Of a DNA stretch of 64,000 nt, positions 16,529 to 27,549 are shown one piece after another. Both the position numbers and the translations under genes were made by a program. Location: the NCBI RefSeq assembly GCF_002119405.1, contig NZ_MTBG01000019.1:1-64000 (forward strand), written 5' to 3'. Each line of letters begins with the position of its first letter. The first letter of the stretch is position 1. Below the pieces are notes generated by a model, which worked only from the letters and a program-made list of their open reading frames with translations, was not told where the DNA came from and did not search any database. Source of the stretch: Pseudoruegeria sp. SK021. Lineage in GTDB: Bacteria; Pseudomonadota; Alphaproteobacteria; Rhodobacterales; Rhodobacteraceae.

Positions 16529-17992
16529 ATGACGAAATTTTCCGACCTCAAGCTGGGGCCCAAGGTCCTGAAAGCAATCACCGATACGGGCTATGAGACG
16601 CCGACGCCGATTCAGGCTGGTGCGATCCCGCCCGCATTGGAAGGCCGCGATGTACTGGGAATCGCCCAGACAGGGACTGGCAAAACTGCCGCCTTCGTGC
16701 TGCCGATGATCTCCATGCTGGCGCGTGGCCGGGCCCGGGCGCGGATGCCGCGCAGCCTTGTACTGGCCCCCACGAGAGAGCTGGCAGCCCAGGTCGCCGA
16801 GAATTTCGATAAATACTCCACCCACCTGAAGCTGACCAAGGCGCTGCTCATCGGCGGCGTGTCGTTCAAAGAGCAAGACATGCTCATTGATCGCGGCGTC
16901 GACGTTCTGATCGCAACGCCGGGACGGCTGCTGGATCACTTCGAGCGCGGCAAGCTGCTGTTAACCGGGGTGCAGATCATGGTCGTCGACGAAGCGGACC
17001 GGATGCTCGATATGGGATTCATCCCTGACATCGAGAAAATCTTTTCGCTGACGCCGTTCACCCGCCAGACCCTGTTCTTCTCGGCCACCATGGCCCCTGA
17101 GATCGAACGGATCACCAACACTTTCTTGTCCAATCCGGCCCGGGTCGAGGTTGCACGGCAATCCTCGGCGTCCGAGACCATTGTTCAAAGCGTGGTGGAA
17201 TTCACCGCAAGTCGCAAAGACCGTCAGTCCCAAGAAAAACGCAACGTTCTGCGCGCGATGATCGAAGCCGAAGGTGCCGCTTGCACCAATGCGATCGTGT
17301 TCTGCAACCGCAAGACCGACGTGGATATCGTGGCCAAAAGCCTGAAAACGCACGGCTACGATGCGGCCCCGATCCACGGTGATCTCGAACAGTCCAAGCG
17401 TACCGAAGTGCTGCAAGGCTTCCGTGATGGCAACCTTCGGTTCCTCTGCGCATCGGATGTGGCAGCTCGTGGCTTGGACATCCCCAATGTGAGCCATGTG
17501 TTTAACTACGACGTTCCCAGCCATGCGGAAGACTATGTCCACCGGATTGGCCGCACGGGCCGCGCCGGACGCGCCGGAACGGCACTGATGATCAGCACGC
17601 CGTCAGACGAAAAGAATCTGACCGCCATTGAAACCCTGATCAGTTCCACGATCCCGCGCGCTGAAAACCCGCTTGCAGTAGCCGCGGTCGCTGCAGCGCC
17701 CGCCCCGGCCGCTGATGCGCCCGAGAAAAAGCCAAGCCGCCGCCGGACCTCTGCCAGCCGCACCCGGACTGCCAAGCCCGTGGAAGCAGACGCCGTCGTC
17801 GAAGCCGCGCCGGTCGCAGAACCGCAAGCAAAGCCTGAAGAGGCCAAGCCCCGCACCCGGCCCGAGCGCGCGCCGCGTGGCAAGGCCCGTCAAGAACAAG
17901 ACCGCGGCCGAAGAAATGATCCCGTGGTTGGCATGGGCGATCACCTGCCCAGCTTTATCGCGCTCAGCTTTGAAGAGCGCCGGGTCAGCTAA
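16529..17992 (+). CDS. DEAD-box ATP-dependent RNA helicase, RhlE-like
   Basis: 487 aa. All helicase motifs are present: Q motif (TPTPIQAGAIP), I (AQTGTGKT), Ia (PTRELA), II (VDEADRMLDMG), III (SAT), and HRIGRTGRAGRAG for VI. The core ends near residue 370. A long basic Ala/Pro/Arg-rich tail follows, typical of RhlE-type RNA chaperones acting in decay and ribosome assembly. The start at 16529 (MTKFSDLKL) is chosen because it begins the Q-motif region; the longer form has no support. A hairpin (GGGACG/CGTCCC, 16469-16489) lies just upstream. Confidence 0.93.
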   Translation: MTKFSDLKLGPKVLKAITDTGYETPTPIQAGAIPPALEGRDVLGIAQTGTGKTAAFVLPMISMLARGRARARMPRSLVLAPTRELAAQVAENFDKYSTHLKLTKALLIGGVSFKEQDMLIDRGVDVLIATPGRLLDHFERGKLLLTGVQIMVVDEADRMLDMGFIPDIEKIFSLTPFTRQTLFFSATMAPEIERITNTFLSNPARVEVARQSSASETIVQSVVEFTASRKDRQSQEKRNVLRAMIEAEGAACTNAIVFCNRKTDVDIVAKSLKTHGYDAAPIHGDLEQSKRTEVLQGFRDGNLRFLCASDVAARGLDIPNVSHVFNYDVPSHAEDYVHRIGRTGRAGRAGTALMISTPSDEKNLTAIETLISSTIPRAENPLAVAAVAAAPAPAADAPEKKPSRRRTSASRTRTAKPVEADAVVEAAPVAEPQAKPEEAKPRTRPERAPRGKARQEQDRGRRNDPVVGMGDHLPSFIALSFEERRVS

Positions 17993-18044
17993 GCTGGCCC
18001 GACCGCCTCGCGGCCGCAAGACACCGCGACGCCACACTAAAAAA

Positions 18045-18078
18045 CGCCCGGCGACCTCTCAGGTCGCCGGGCGTTTTT
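18045..18078. terminator. Bidirectional terminator between helicase and rnj
   Basis: A perfect 13-bp stem CGCCCGGCGACCT with a three-base loop is flanked by six A on the left and six T on the right, so it can stop transcription from both sides. It serves the helicase gene and the end of the nuo-birA-coaX-rnj direction. Confidence 0.95.
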
Positions 18079-18153
18079 TATTTCCATGGCGCGTTTCGCG
18101 CGATGTCGTCCTGTCAAATGCCGAAGGCCACCGCCCCCGGCATTGATTTGCGT

Positions 18154-19824
18154 TTACTGCGCCAGACGGCTGACGACGACGGTGACTTCCGGCTTCCGGC
18201 CAATTTCGCTGTTGGCAGCGTTGCGCACGTTGCGCCGCAACGCTTCGCTCAGCTTGCCATCATCGGCCAGAAGGCTGTCATCGGCTCGACCGAGAAACTG
18301 TTCCAGTTCGGCTTCAAGCACCTCGCTTAGCGGTGTCCGCGACCGTCCCGTTTCCGGCAGTCCAAGGATTTCGCACCATGCCTCGCCCAGCGGTTCGTCA
18401 TTCTCATCGATAATGAGGGTGACGGTGACGTGGCCGTTCAACGCCATGCGGATCCGGTCGCGCACAACCCCGTCCATCGCACCGATTTGCACGGTGCCAT
18501 CCAGATAGGTCCGCCCAGTTTCCACGTATCCGACGACCTTCGGCGCATTGCCGGTCAGTTCGACCATGGTGCCGTTCGGCGCCAGCACACCAGCCAATCC
18601 GGTCTCCGCAGCCAAGCCTACATGTTCGCGCAGATGCCGGTGTTCGCCATGCATCGGAATCACGACCTGCGGTTTGACAAGGTTGTGAATCTCTTGCAGG
18701 TCGGGCCGGTTCGCGTGACCAGAGACGTGATACAAGCCGCCACTGTCGTCGACCACGTTGACGCCCATCTCGCTGAACGCATTCATGATCTTCGCCACGC
18801 CGCGTTCGTTGCCCGGAATAGTCTTGGACGAGAAGAGGAAGAGGTCGCCCTCTTTCATGCTAAGTCCAAGGAACTTACCACGCGCCAATTGCGCCGATGC
18901 CGCCCGACGCTCGCCTTGCGACCCAGTTACAATCAACATCAGGTTCTCGCGCGGGATCTGACTGGCCTCTTCGGGCGGGATGGTATGGGGGAAGTCGGAC
19001 ATGATGCCGGTTTCCGCCGCCACTGTCACCATCCGACGCATAGCACGGCCCAGCAAGACCACCGACCGGCCAGCAGCCCGACCGGCTTCGGCCAAGGTGC
19101 GGACCCGGGCGATATTGGACGCGAAGGTCGTCGCCACGACCATGCCGCCTGCCCCTTTGACCAAGGATTCGATCGCCGGACCAACAACAACCTCGGACCG
19201 TCCCGCATTGGGATTGAACACGTTCGTGCTGTCACAAACCAGCGCTAGAACGCCGTCCTTGGACACTTCGGACCACGCCTCGGGAACGAACGGTTCGCCG
19301 ACCAACGGGGTCTTGTCGAGCTTGAAATCCCCGGTATGCACGATCCGGCCCGCTGGCGTGTCGATGACCAACGCCGAGGATTCCGGGATGGAGTGAGACA
19401 TCGGCAAGAAGCCGACCTTGAACGGGCCCGCCGAGACAGTTTCAGGCCATGCTTCAACCGTATGGACCTCGTCCTGATCGTTGCCCTGCTCTTCCATCTT
19501 GCGCCGAGCGATGTTGGCGGTGAAGCGGCGGGCATAGACCGGGGCCTTCAGACGCGACCAGAGGTGGCCAACAGCCCCAACATGGTCTTCGTGGGCATGG
19601 GTAATGAAGATGGCGTCCAGACGGTCCGCACGCTCTTCCAGCCAGGCGATATCGGCGAATATCAGGTCAACTCCCGGCGAGCTGTCCATGTCCGGGAAGG
19701 CCACGCCAAGATCGACAAGGATGTAACGTTCCTTGTTCTCGGGACCATACCCGTAAACATAACAATTCATTCCGATCTCGCCCGCCCCTCCCAGGGGCAA
19801 GTAGATCAATCGGGCAGCACTCAT
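18154..19824 (-). CDS. rnj: Ribonuclease J
   Basis: 556 aa beta-CASP metallo-beta-lactamase nuclease with 5'-exonuclease and endonuclease activity in mRNA decay and rRNA maturation. It has the zinc motif HAHEDH (about residues 76-81), further ligand regions MSHSIPESS and HTGDFK, and HVSGHANRPD plus MHGEHRHL of the beta-CASP part. Its start overlaps the coaX stop by four bases. It is the distal gene of the nuoN-birA-coaX-rnj string. Confidence 0.96.
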   Translation of the reverse strand: MSAARLIYLPLGGAGEIGMNCYVYGYGPENKERYILVDLGVAFPDMDSSPGVDLIFADIAWLEERADRLDAIFITHAHEDHVGAVGHLWSRLKAPVYARRFTANIARRKMEEQGNDQDEVHTVEAWPETVSAGPFKVGFLPMSHSIPESSALVIDTPAGRIVHTGDFKLDKTPLVGEPFVPEAWSEVSKDGVLALVCDSTNVFNPNAGRSEVVVGPAIESLVKGAGGMVVATTFASNIARVRTLAEAGRAAGRSVVLLGRAMRRMVTVAAETGIMSDFPHTIPPEEASQIPRENLMLIVTGSQGERRAASAQLARGKFLGLSMKEGDLFLFSSKTIPGNERGVAKIMNAFSEMGVNVVDDSGGLYHVSGHANRPDLQEIHNLVKPQVVIPMHGEHRHLREHVGLAAETGLAGVLAPNGTMVELTGNAPKVVGYVETGRTYLDGTVQIGAMDGVVRDRIRMALNGHVTVTLIIDENDEPLGEAWCEILGLPETGRSRTPLSEVLEAELEQFLGRADDSLLADDGKLSEALRRNVRNAANSEIGRKPEVTVVVSRLAQ

Positions 19825-20600
19825 GAGGGGTTCGCTTCCTTGTTGTATTTATGAATCACGGTCAACCCGTGCATTGTGAGACCTTCTTCAAACGCGTCGA
19901 ACAGGACAGCCCCTTGTTGAAACAAGGGAGCGAGCCCACCGGTTCCGATCACCTTCATAGGTCGTCCGAATTCAACCCGGATCCGGGAGGTAATTTCCTT
20001 AACCAGACCGACATACCCCCAAAACACCCCGGACTGCATGCAGTCAACGGTATTTCGGCCAATAACGTGGTCCGGCGTGGTGATATCCACGTGAGGCAAG
20101 GCCGCTGCGGCCAGATGCAGGGCCTCAAGGCTCAGGTTCACACCCGGCGCAATCACCCCGCCAACGTAAGCGCCATCGCGATCGACCACATCAAATGTTG
20201 TCGCGGTGCCGAAATCAACCACCACCAGATCCCCGCCAAACAGATCGAAACCGGCAGCCGAGTTCACCAACCGGTCTGGCCCGACTTGCGTTCCGGGATC
20301 GACACGCGGCGCAATCGGCAGCAAACATTCCGGCTTGCCCACCACCAGCGGCCGGCAATCGAAATACCGGTTGGCCAAAACGCGCAAGTTGAACACCACG
20401 CGCGGAACGGTCGACGACAGGATAACCTCGTCAATCGCCACATCCAGCCCCTCAGCCGCGATCAACGCGCTCAGCCAGACGTAATACTGATCCGCCGTAC
20501 GGCTTTGATCCGTCGAGGCGCGCCACGTCGCCAAGAACCTGGTCCCGTCCCAGATCGAAAATACGGTGTTTGTGTTCCCACAATCGATTGCCAGCAGCAT
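19821..20600 (-). CDS. coaX: Type III pantothenate kinase
   Basis: First step of coenzyme A synthesis. 259 aa of the ASKHA fold: MLLAIDCGNTNTVFSIWDG is the phosphate-1 motif with the catalytic Asp, VVDFGTATTFDVVD is phosphate 2, and VGPDRLVNSAAG is the pantothenate-side block. It lies 26 bases after birA and overlaps rnj by ATGA. No other pantothenate kinase is seen in the window. Confidence 0.96.
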   Translation of the reverse strand: MLLAIDCGNTNTVFSIWDGTRFLATWRASTDQSRTADQYYVWLSALIAAEGLDVAIDEVILSSTVPRVVFNLRVLANRYFDCRPLVVGKPECLLPIAPRVDPGTQVGPDRLVNSAAGFDLFGGDLVVVDFGTATTFDVVDRDGAYVGGVIAPGVNLSLEALHLAAAALPHVDITTPDHVIGRNTVDCMQSGVFWGYVGLVKEITSRIRVEFGRPMKVIGTGGLAPLFQQGAVLFDAFEEGLTMHGLTVIHKYNKEANPS

Positions 20601-20626
20601 TGAATATCCCCCGTCAACGATACGGA

Positions 20627-21388
20627 TCAGAAGAAAATATCGGCAGCAGGTACAGAAATTCGACCCGAGGCCGTCACTAGCACGAGCGCACCAGTTTGAT
20701 CGATGCTTTCAAACGTACCCGTCAATTCTTCGCGGCCGGTGCGCGCAGTGATGACCTCACCCAGCCGTGCAGCACGCGCCAAAAAGGCAGTTCGGATCGG
20801 ATCGAAGCCAAAAGTATCAAGCTGGGCCTCCCAGCGGGCAAAGGCAGGTGCCAAGTGGTCCAGCAACGTTTCAGGATCAATCTGCACCCCTGCCGCATCC
20901 AACACCGAAGTCGGACGAAACGCCGTGTTTTCCAGACCGGTGACATCCGGGCTGTTTATCAGGTTCACGCCAATACCGATAGAGAGCAGACCATTGTGTC
21001 CCGCTGCCCCGACATATTCCAGCAGGATCCCGGCCAGCTTCTGGCCGTTCATCAAGACATCGTTCGGCCACTTCAGGGTGATGGCATCGGCGCGGCCCGA
21101 AAGATCAGACACCGCATCGGCCAGAGCCAACGCCGCCACGAAAGACCGCAAAGCGGCCCCCTCTGGGCCGGTGGTCGGGCGTGAGATATAGGTGGCTGCG
21201 AAATTGCCAACGGGATCCGCCCACGGTCGTCCGCGGCGTCCCTTCCCGGCAGTTTGACGCAAGGCCAGTATCCAAGTCGGGCCAGCAAGATCGGCACCGA
21301 TCCGCGCGGCTTCGGCATTGGTGCTGTCAACCTCGGCAAGCACCCGGCGGCCTACGCCGTCGGGCCAGGCCGGTGTCTTACTGGACAA
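20627..21388 (-). CDS. birA: Biotin--[acetyl-CoA-carboxylase] ligase, group I
   Basis: 253 aa. It attaches biotin to the acetyl-CoA carboxylase carrier protein. GKGRRGRPW is the biotinyl-AMP loop and [18 protein letters not shown] the biotin pocket. There is no N-terminal helix-turn-helix, so it is not a repressor. No ATG fits. TTG at 21388 lies 11 bases inside the end of nuoN; TTG at 21421 is an alternative. The overlap implies translational coupling to nuoN. Confidence 0.93.
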   Translation of the reverse strand: MSSKTPAWPDGVGRRVLAEVDSTNAEAARIGADLAGPTWILALRQTAGKGRRGRPWADPVGNFAATYISRPTTGPEGAALRSFVAALALADAVSDLSGRADAITLKWPNDVLMNGQKLAGILLEYVGAAGHNGLLSIGIGVNLINSPDVTGLENTAFRPTSVLDAAGVQIDPETLLDHLAPAFARWEAQLDTFGFDPIRTAFLARAARLGEVITARTGREELTGTFESIDQTGALVLVTASGRISVPAADIFF

Positions 21389-22820
21389 GTGTTGCCGCCG
21401 CAGCAGCCGCAAGTGCCTCAATCCCGAACAGGTTCACAACACCCACCACCATGGCGGCTGCCGAGACCATCAAGAAGCCCCACAGAACCGGCGAGCGGCC
21501 AACATCCAGCGGCTGATCAACAGGCTCACCGAAGTACATGTAGTACACCACCCGCAGGTAATAGAACGCGCCGATCACAGATGCGATCACACCGGCCACT
21601 GCCAGCCACGCCAAGCCACCCTGATAGGCCGCGGTCAGCACGTAATACTTGCCGAAAAAGCCAACCAAGGGCGGCACGCCTGCCAAGCTGAACAACAGCA
21701 CCAACATCGCCAAAGCCCGCAAGGGATCGCGGCGCGAATACATGTTGAGCGACCGGATATCTGTGACCGGCTGACCATCACGTTCCATCGACAGAATGAA
21801 GGCAAAGGTCCCGACGTTCATGGTCACATAGATGGCCATGTAAATCAGCATCGCCTGCACCCCGAACGCCGTACCCGAGGCCAAGCCCATCAAGGCAAAC
21901 CCCATATGGGCGATCGACGAATAGGCCATCAGGCGCTTGATATTGGTCTGTCCGATTGCCGCGATCGAGCCAAGGAACATTGACGCAACACTGAGCAGCG
22001 CAATCACTTGCTGCCAGTCCGAGGTCATATGTCCGAAGGCGTCATGCATGACCCGCGCAAACAATGCCATTGCTGCCACTTTCGGGGCCGTCGCGAAGAA
22101 GGCGGTAACCGGGGTTGGCGAGCCCTCGTACACGTCGGGGGTCCACATGTGGAACGGCACAGCCGAGACCTTGAATGCAAGACCGGAGATCAAGAAGACC
22201 AGACCGAACAACAGCCCAAGCGGAGCCGTCGTTTCCGTCGCCGCCGTAAGAATGCCGGCAAAGTCGGTGGTGCCCGCGAAGCCGTAGGTCAGCGACGCGC
22301 CGTACAGCAACAAGCCAGAGCTTAGCGCCCCAAGCACGAAGTACTTCATCCCAGCTTCGGTGCTTTTCACGCTGTCGCGCCGCAACGACGCCACGACGTA
22401 AAGCGCCAAGGACTGAAGCTCCAACCCCATATAGAGCGACATCAGGTTCCCGGCCGAAACCATGACCATCATGCCCACCACCGACAAGGTGATCAGAATC
22501 GGGTATTCGAACCGCAGCAAATCGCGGCGCTGCATATAGGTTTCGCTCATCAGCAGGATGGCCGCCGCCGACAGCAGGATCGCCACCTTGGCAAAGCGCG
22601 AGAACGCATCTTCGTAGAACAAGCCGCCAAAGGCCACCCGGTTGCCGCCACCGTTATATCCAACGGATGCCGCCACAAGGATCAGGACCACGGCCGTCGC
22701 CCAAAGCAGGTGCGGTGCAACCTTGTCCTTGCCCGCGAAGGCGCCAAAAATCAGCCCGGCCATTGCGAACAGCGAAAGCAGGACTTCCGGCAGGATGGCA
22801 GAAAAATCAGCAGAGGTCAT
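21378..22820 (-). CDS. nuoN: NADH-quinone oxidoreductase subunit N
   Basis: 480-aa antiporter-like membrane subunit of complex I, the last nuo gene. About 14 hydrophobic helices are visible. Conserved marks are [13 protein letters not shown] (key Glu of helix 5), the [22 protein letters not shown] loop and [15 protein letters not shown]. The start [13 protein letters not shown] at 22820 has AAGGGTGG upstream; the longer frame reads into nuoM. Ten bases separate it from nuoM. Confidence 0.97.
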   Translation of the reverse strand: MTSADFSAILPEVLLSLFAMAGLIFGAFAGKDKVAPHLLWATAVVLILVAASVGYNGGGNRVAFGGLFYEDAFSRFAKVAILLSAAAILLMSETYMQRRDLLRFEYPILITLSVVGMMVMVSAGNLMSLYMGLELQSLALYVVASLRRDSVKSTEAGMKYFVLGALSSGLLLYGASLTYGFAGTTDFAGILTAATETTAPLGLLFGLVFLISGLAFKVSAVPFHMWTPDVYEGSPTPVTAFFATAPKVAAMALFARVMHDAFGHMTSDWQQVIALLSVASMFLGSIAAIGQTNIKRLMAYSSIAHMGFALMGLASGTAFGVQAMLIYMAIYVTMNVGTFAFILSMERDGQPVTDIRSLNMYSRRDPLRALAMLVLLFSLAGVPPLVGFFGKYYVLTAAYQGGLAWLAVAGVIASVIGAFYYLRVVYYMYFGEPVDQPLDVGRSPVLWGFLMVSAAAMVVGVVNLFGIEALAAAAAATLVQ

Positions 22821-22830
22821 ATCGCCACCC

Positions 22831-24375
22831 TTAATGTTGCGCTGCGATCTGAGATGCAGGCGTCGCATCCAGAACCGCAGTTTCATAGCCGGACACAAGC
22901 GCCTCGACCGATGGCCCGATCACATCCGTCACCAAGCTAGGATAGACGCCAAGCAACAGCGTCATAAACACCAGCGGCGCAAAGATCGCGCGTTCCCGGC
23001 GGGACATGTCCGTGATTGATTTCAGGCTTTCCTTCAGCAATTCGCCCATCACCACCCGGCGATAAAGCCAAAGCGCATAGGCCGCCGAGAAGATCACCCC
23101 AGAGGTGGCCACTGCCGCGACCCAGGTATTGGCTTGGAACATCCCCATCAGGGTCAGGAACTCGCCCACAAACCCGCTGGTCCCCGGCAGACCGACATTG
23201 GCCATCGTGAACAGCAAGAAGATCATCGCATAGGCAGGCATCCGATTGACCAGACCGCCATAGGCGTCGATCTCACGGGTGTGAATGCGGTCGTAGATCA
23301 CACCGACACACAGGAACAGCGCGCCAGAGATGAAGCCGTGGCTGATCATCTGGAAGATCGCCCCGTCGACGCCTTGTTGATTGGCGGAAAAGATACCGGC
23401 GGTGACATAGCCCATATGGGCAACTGACGAATACGCAATCAGCTTTTTCATATCCGTCTGCACCAGCGCCACCAGCGAGGTGTAGACAATCGCGATGGCC
23501 GACAGCCACAGGACGAAGGGCGCCATGATATCGGACGCAACCGGGAACATCGGCAGACTGAACCGCAAGAACCCGTAGCCGCCCATCTTCAGCAAAATAG
23601 CCGCCAGCACCACGGACCCGGCCGTTGGGGCCTGAACGTGCGCGTCCGGCAACCACGTATGCACCGGCCACATCGGCATCTTCACTGCGAAACTCGCGAA
23701 GAAGGCCAGCCACAGCATGGTTTGCAACCCGCCTACCACGTGGAACCCAAGAAGGTTGAAGCTTTCAGTCCCGAACTGATGGTTCAAAAGGGTCGGAATA
23801 TCGGCCGTCCCGGCATCGCTGATCATGGCCACAATGGCGACCAGCATCAGGACCGACCCAAGGAAGGTGTAGAGGAAGAATTTGAAGCTGGCATAGATGC
23901 GGTTCGCCCCGCCCCAGATGCCGATGATCAAGAACATCGGGATCAGGCCCGCCTCGAAGAAGAGGTAAAACAGCACGAGGTCCAGCGCACAGAACACGCC
24001 CAGCATCAGCGTTTCCAGCATCAGGAACGCGATCATGTATTCCTTGACCCGGGTTTCAACCGTCCAGCACGCCGCAATGGTGATCGGCATCAGGAAGGTC
24101 GTCAGCAGGACGAACAGCACCGAGATGCCATCGACACCCATCTTGTACTTCAGCCCTAGCAGCCAGTCATGTTCTTCGACGAACTGGAAACCGGTATTGG
24201 ACGGTTCGAACCCTGTCAGAATGAAGATTGACAGGAAAAAGGTCAGGACCGTGGCGGCCAGCGCGACCCAACGCGCGTTGCGCTTGGCATCCTCGTCCTC
24301 GCCACGCAGGAACAACGCCAGAATGAGCGCCGCAACCGCAGGCAAGAAGGTGACAATGGACAGAAGGTTGTTCAT
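22831..24375 (-). CDS. nuoM: NADH-quinone oxidoreductase subunit M
   Basis: 514-aa proton-pumping antiporter-like subunit in the distal membrane arm. [24 protein letters not shown] carries the conserved Glu of helix 5, [24 protein letters not shown] is the broken-helix loop, and [16 protein letters not shown] is also typical. It abuts nuoL with a one-base overlap (TAATG), so the two are coupled. Confidence 0.97.
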   Translation of the reverse strand: MNNLLSIVTFLPAVAALILALFLRGEDEDAKRNARWVALAATVLTFFLSIFILTGFEPSNTGFQFVEEHDWLLGLKYKMGVDGISVLFVLLTTFLMPITIAACWTVETRVKEYMIAFLMLETLMLGVFCALDLVLFYLFFEAGLIPMFLIIGIWGGANRIYASFKFFLYTFLGSVLMLVAIVAMISDAGTADIPTLLNHQFGTESFNLLGFHVVGGLQTMLWLAFFASFAVKMPMWPVHTWLPDAHVQAPTAGSVVLAAILLKMGGYGFLRFSLPMFPVASDIMAPFVLWLSAIAIVYTSLVALVQTDMKKLIAYSSVAHMGYVTAGIFSANQQGVDGAIFQMISHGFISGALFLCVGVIYDRIHTREIDAYGGLVNRMPAYAMIFLLFTMANVGLPGTSGFVGEFLTLMGMFQANTWVAAVATSGVIFSAAYALWLYRRVVMGELLKESLKSITDMSRRERAIFAPLVFMTLLLGVYPSLVTDVIGPSVEALVSGYETAVLDATPASQIAAQH

Positions 24376-26492
24376 TACTCGCTTCCCCCGGTGAGGGTCA
24401 TCAGGGTGATCAATACAGCGATGCCCAGGACCATCGCGAACGCATAGTGAAAGAGGTAGCCCGACTGGACCCGCCCGGCGAGACGCGTGAAGAACGGAAT
24501 GATCCCCATGGCCAAGCCGTTAATGCCGCCATCGATGGTTGCGCCATCGCCGTACTTCCACAAAAGTCGGCCAATCCCGCGCGCTGGACGGACAAAGAGG
24601 AAATCGTAGATTTCATCAAAGTACCATTTGTTCAGCAGAAACTGGTAAAGCGGCCAGTTCGCATCGGCGACCTTTTTGGGAAGGTCGGGCCGACGAATGT
24701 ACATCGTCCATGCCAAGCCGAACCCTAGCAACATCGCCACGAACGGTGACACCTTCACCCAAATCGGGGCATGGTGCGCATCGTCGATCACGTGGTTATC
24801 CGGTCCCATATAGATGGCACCGATCGGCTGAAGGCTGGTGGGCTCTGCCGCAGACCCAACATGGGTCGCAACCGCGTCATGACCTGCCTCATCCGTCGCC
24901 GGAGCGTCATGGTTAGCGGTGGCATCGCCATGGGCGCCCTGCTCGGCTTCGACGTGATGCGGAATACCGAAGAACGTGGTCATTTCGTCATGGTCACCGA
25001 AGAACGACCCGTACCACAGCATCCCCGAGAAGATCGCCCCCAGCGACAACACCGCCAACGGGATCAACATGATCCTTGGGCTTTCATGCGCATGCTCATG
25101 GGTGTGCTTGTCCCCGCGCGGCGTTCCATAGAATGTCAGGAAGATCAGGCGCCAGCTGTAGAACGAGGTAAACGCAGCCGCGATGACCAGCATCCAGAAC
25201 CCGTAACCAGCCATGGAATTGGTCCCGGCAAAGGCGGATTCAATGATTGCATCCTTCGACAGGAAGCCGGCGAACCCGATCCCCGTCAGCGGAATGCCAA
25301 CCCCCGTGATCGCCAGTGTACCGATCATCATCGCCCAGAAGGTTGCGGGAATCTTGCCGCGCAAGCCACCATAGTTCCGCATGTCCTGTTCGTGATGCAT
25401 CGCATGAATGACCGACCCTGCCCCGAGGAATAGCAGCGCTTTGAAGAATGCGTGGGTCAACAAGTGGAACATGGCGACGCCATAAGCGCCAACCCCAACG
25501 GCCACGAACATATAGCCCAACTGCGAACAGGTCGAATACGCAATCACGCGCTTGATGTCGTTCTGCACCAAACCCACCGTCGCGGCAAAGAATGCGGTCG
25601 AGGCGCCGATAAAGGTGACGAAGGTCAGCGCGTTCGGCGCAAATTCCATCAAGGGCGACATCCGGCACATCATGAAGACACCGGCGGTGACCATGGTTGC
25701 CGCGTGGATCAGGGCCGACACTGGGGTCGGACCTTCCATCGCGTCCGGCAACCAAGTGTGCAAGAACAACTGAGCGGATTTCCCCATCGCACCGATGAAC
25801 AGCAAGATGCCAACCACTTCGGCCGCGTTCCAGTCGCGCCACAAGAACGTCAGCTCGGTCTGGGCGATCTCAGGCGCAGATGCGAAGATCACGTTGAAGT
25901 CGATGCTGTCGGTTAGGAAGAACAGCGCAAAGATGCCCAACGCAAACCCGAAGTCGCCGACCCGGTTGACCACGAAGGCCTTGATCGCGGCGGCATTGGC
26001 GGTTGGCTTACGGTAATAGAAACCGATCAGCAAATACGAGGCAACGCCCACGCCTTCCCAGCCAAAGAACATCTGTACCAGATTGTCCGAGGTCACCAGC
26101 ATCAGCATGGCGAAGGTAAAGAAGGACAGATACGCAAAGAAGCGCGGCTTATAGACTTCGCCCTCTTTCCACTGCGGATCGTGGTCCATGTAGCCAAAGC
26201 TGTAGATGTGGACGAGCGTGGACACAGTGGTCACGACAATCAGCATGATCGCCGTGAGACGATCCACGCGGATGCCCCAGCTGGTCGACAAGCTGCCGCT
26301 TTCGATCCAGCGGGCAATCGTGATGCTGTACAGCTCACCGTCAAAGCCAAGGAACACGACCCAAGAAAGGAAGCAGACGTAAATCATCAGGCCGGTCGCG
26401 GTCCACATGGCCGCCTTTTCGCCAATGAACTTCCAGCCGAAGCCACAGATCAGGGCGCCTACCAGCGGCGAAAACAGGATGATCGTTTCCAT
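24375..26492 (-). CDS. nuoL: NADH-quinone oxidoreductase subunit L
   Basis: 705-aa terminal antiporter-like subunit with the long lateral helix at its C-terminus. [20 protein letters not shown] and [33 protein letters not shown] are family hallmarks. It differs from compact homologues by a His/Ala/Asp-rich, poorly conserved insert (about residues 515-570, with [17 protein letters not shown] and DAHHAP) before the last helices. Six bases separate it from nuoK. Confidence 0.97.
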   Translation of the reverse strand: METIILFSPLVGALICGFGWKFIGEKAAMWTATGLMIYVCFLSWVVFLGFDGELYSITIARWIESGSLSTSWGIRVDRLTAIMLIVVTTVSTLVHIYSFGYMDHDPQWKEGEVYKPRFFAYLSFFTFAMLMLVTSDNLVQMFFGWEGVGVASYLLIGFYYRKPTANAAAIKAFVVNRVGDFGFALGIFALFFLTDSIDFNVIFASAPEIAQTELTFLWRDWNAAEVVGILLFIGAMGKSAQLFLHTWLPDAMEGPTPVSALIHAATMVTAGVFMMCRMSPLMEFAPNALTFVTFIGASTAFFAATVGLVQNDIKRVIAYSTCSQLGYMFVAVGVGAYGVAMFHLLTHAFFKALLFLGAGSVIHAMHHEQDMRNYGGLRGKIPATFWAMMIGTLAITGVGIPLTGIGFAGFLSKDAIIESAFAGTNSMAGYGFWMLVIAAAFTSFYSWRLIFLTFYGTPRGDKHTHEHAHESPRIMLIPLAVLSLGAIFSGMLWYGSFFGDHDEMTTFFGIPHHVEAEQGAHGDATANHDAPATDEAGHDAVATHVGSAAEPTSLQPIGAIYMGPDNHVIDDAHHAPIWVKVSPFVAMLLGFGLAWTMYIRRPDLPKKVADANWPLYQFLLNKWYFDEIYDFLFVRPARGIGRLLWKYGDGATIDGGINGLAMGIIPFFTRLAGRVQSGYLFHYAFAMVLGIAVLITLMTLTGGSE

Positions 26493-26498
26493 CGCAGG

Positions 26499-26804
26499 TC
26501 AGCCTTTCATGTTGTTGATGTCCTCGACCGCGATCGTTCCGCGATTGCGGAAGAAGCAGACGAGGATGGCAAGGCCAATCGCGGCCTCAGCGGCGGCGAC
26601 TGTCAGTACGAACAGCGTGAAAATCTGTCCGGTCAGATCACCGAGATAGCTTGAGAAGGCGACCAGATTGATGTTGACCGCCAACAGGATCAATTCGATC
26701 GACATCAGAATGATGATGACGTTCTTTCGGTTGAGAAAGAGGCCGAAAATGCCAATGACGAACAGCGTGGCCGCCACCGCCAGATAGTGTTCAAGTCCGA
26801 TCAT
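26499..26804 (-). CDS. nuoK: NADH-quinone oxidoreductase subunit K
   Basis: 101 aa with three membrane helices, the usual size. [15 protein letters not shown] carries the proton-channel Glu, with a second Glu in [14 protein letters not shown] at 26804 (MIGLEHYL) is preferred over GTG at 26807 because it matches family N-termini. A perfect hairpin lies between it and nuoJ. Confidence 0.97.
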   Translation of the reverse strand: MIGLEHYLAVAATLFVIGIFGLFLNRKNVIIILMSIELILLAVNINLVAFSSYLGDLTGQIFTLFVLTVAAAEAAIGLAILVCFFRNRGTIAVEDINNMKG

Positions 26805-26845
26805 CACATGTCCCTTCGGGTCTTGAGCCCGTTTCGTCGTCTTGT

Positions 26846-26870
26846 GCCGGTACAGAAGAAGTGTACCGGC
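26846..26870 (-). other. Hairpin between nuoJ and nuoK
   Basis: A perfect 9-bp stem (GCCGGTACA with TGTACCGGC) and a 7-base loop sit in the 71-base gap after the nuoJ stop. There is no T run. Inside an operon this is more likely an mRNA processing or stability element than a terminator. Confidence 0.7.
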
Positions 26871-26875
26871 GCATC

Positions 26876-27490
26876 TTATAGCCCTTGGCCCGACTTCACG
26901 TCTTTCAGTTCCATCGCCTTGGCCGGGTCACGGTACATCTGCGCCAACACATCCTGACGTTTGACGTCGGCACGGTGCCGCAGGGTCAAAAGAATGGCGC
27001 CAACCATGGCCACAAGCAGGATCAAACCAGCCAGTTGGAACAGCAGGAAGTACTTGTCATAGATCAATAGCCCAAGCGCCGCCGTGTTGTGCACAACTTC
27101 CGGATCCGGCGTCACGTTGGCCCGAACCGCAAGGGCGTCGTTCGAGTAATCCCAAACCCCAAGAGCCAGCGTCAACTGCATTAGAATGACGACCCCAATC
27201 AACAGGGCCAGCGGAATGTATTTTGCCATCTCCGCCTTAAGCTCGGCAAAATCGACATCCAACATCATGACAACGAACAGGAACAGCACGGCTACCGCGC
27301 CGACATAGACGATGATCAGCAACATCGCGACGAATTCGGCGCCGAGCAGAACAAACAATCCCGCCGAGGACAGAAAGGCAAGGATCAACCAAAGCACCGA
27401 ATGGACCGGATTTCGGGAGATTACCGTAAACAGGCCACCCGCGATCACGCAGATCGCAAAGGCATAAAAGGCAAGGGTTACCACGCTCAT
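26876..27490 (-). CDS. nuoJ: NADH-quinone oxidoreductase subunit J
   Basis: 204-aa membrane subunit with five hydrophobic helices. [24 protein letters not shown] is the conserved third helix with its pi-bulge region. A C-terminal soluble tail follows. The ribosome site GGAGG lies inside a 20-codon reading frame that ends by an ATGA overlap at the nuoJ start. Confidence 0.96.
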   Translation of the reverse strand: MSVVTLAFYAFAICVIAGGLFTVISRNPVHSVLWLILAFLSSAGLFVLLGAEFVAMLLIIVYVGAVAVLFLFVVMMLDVDFAELKAEMAKYIPLALLIGVVILMQLTLALGVWDYSNDALAVRANVTPDPEVVHNTAALGLLIYDKYFLLFQLAGLILLVAMVGAILLTLRHRADVKRQDVLAQMYRDPAKAMELKDVKSGQGL

Positions 27491-27549
27491 GCTTTGGCCT
27501 CCTGTCGGTCCGAAACCTGCTGGGCGGACATATGGGTTTCACGGATCAT
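27487..27549 (-). CDS. Mini-ORF of 20 codons joining nuoI and nuoJ
   Basis: ATG at 27549 overlaps the nuoI stop (ATGA), runs for 20 codons (peptide [20 protein letters not shown]) and stops at an ATGA overlap with nuoJ. It fills the gap exactly and contains the nuoJ ribosome site. No domain is recognisable and no own ribosome site is evident. It may be a coupling device, a real micropeptide, or chance. Confidence 0.35.
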   Translation of the reverse strand: MIRETHMSAQQVSDRQEAKA

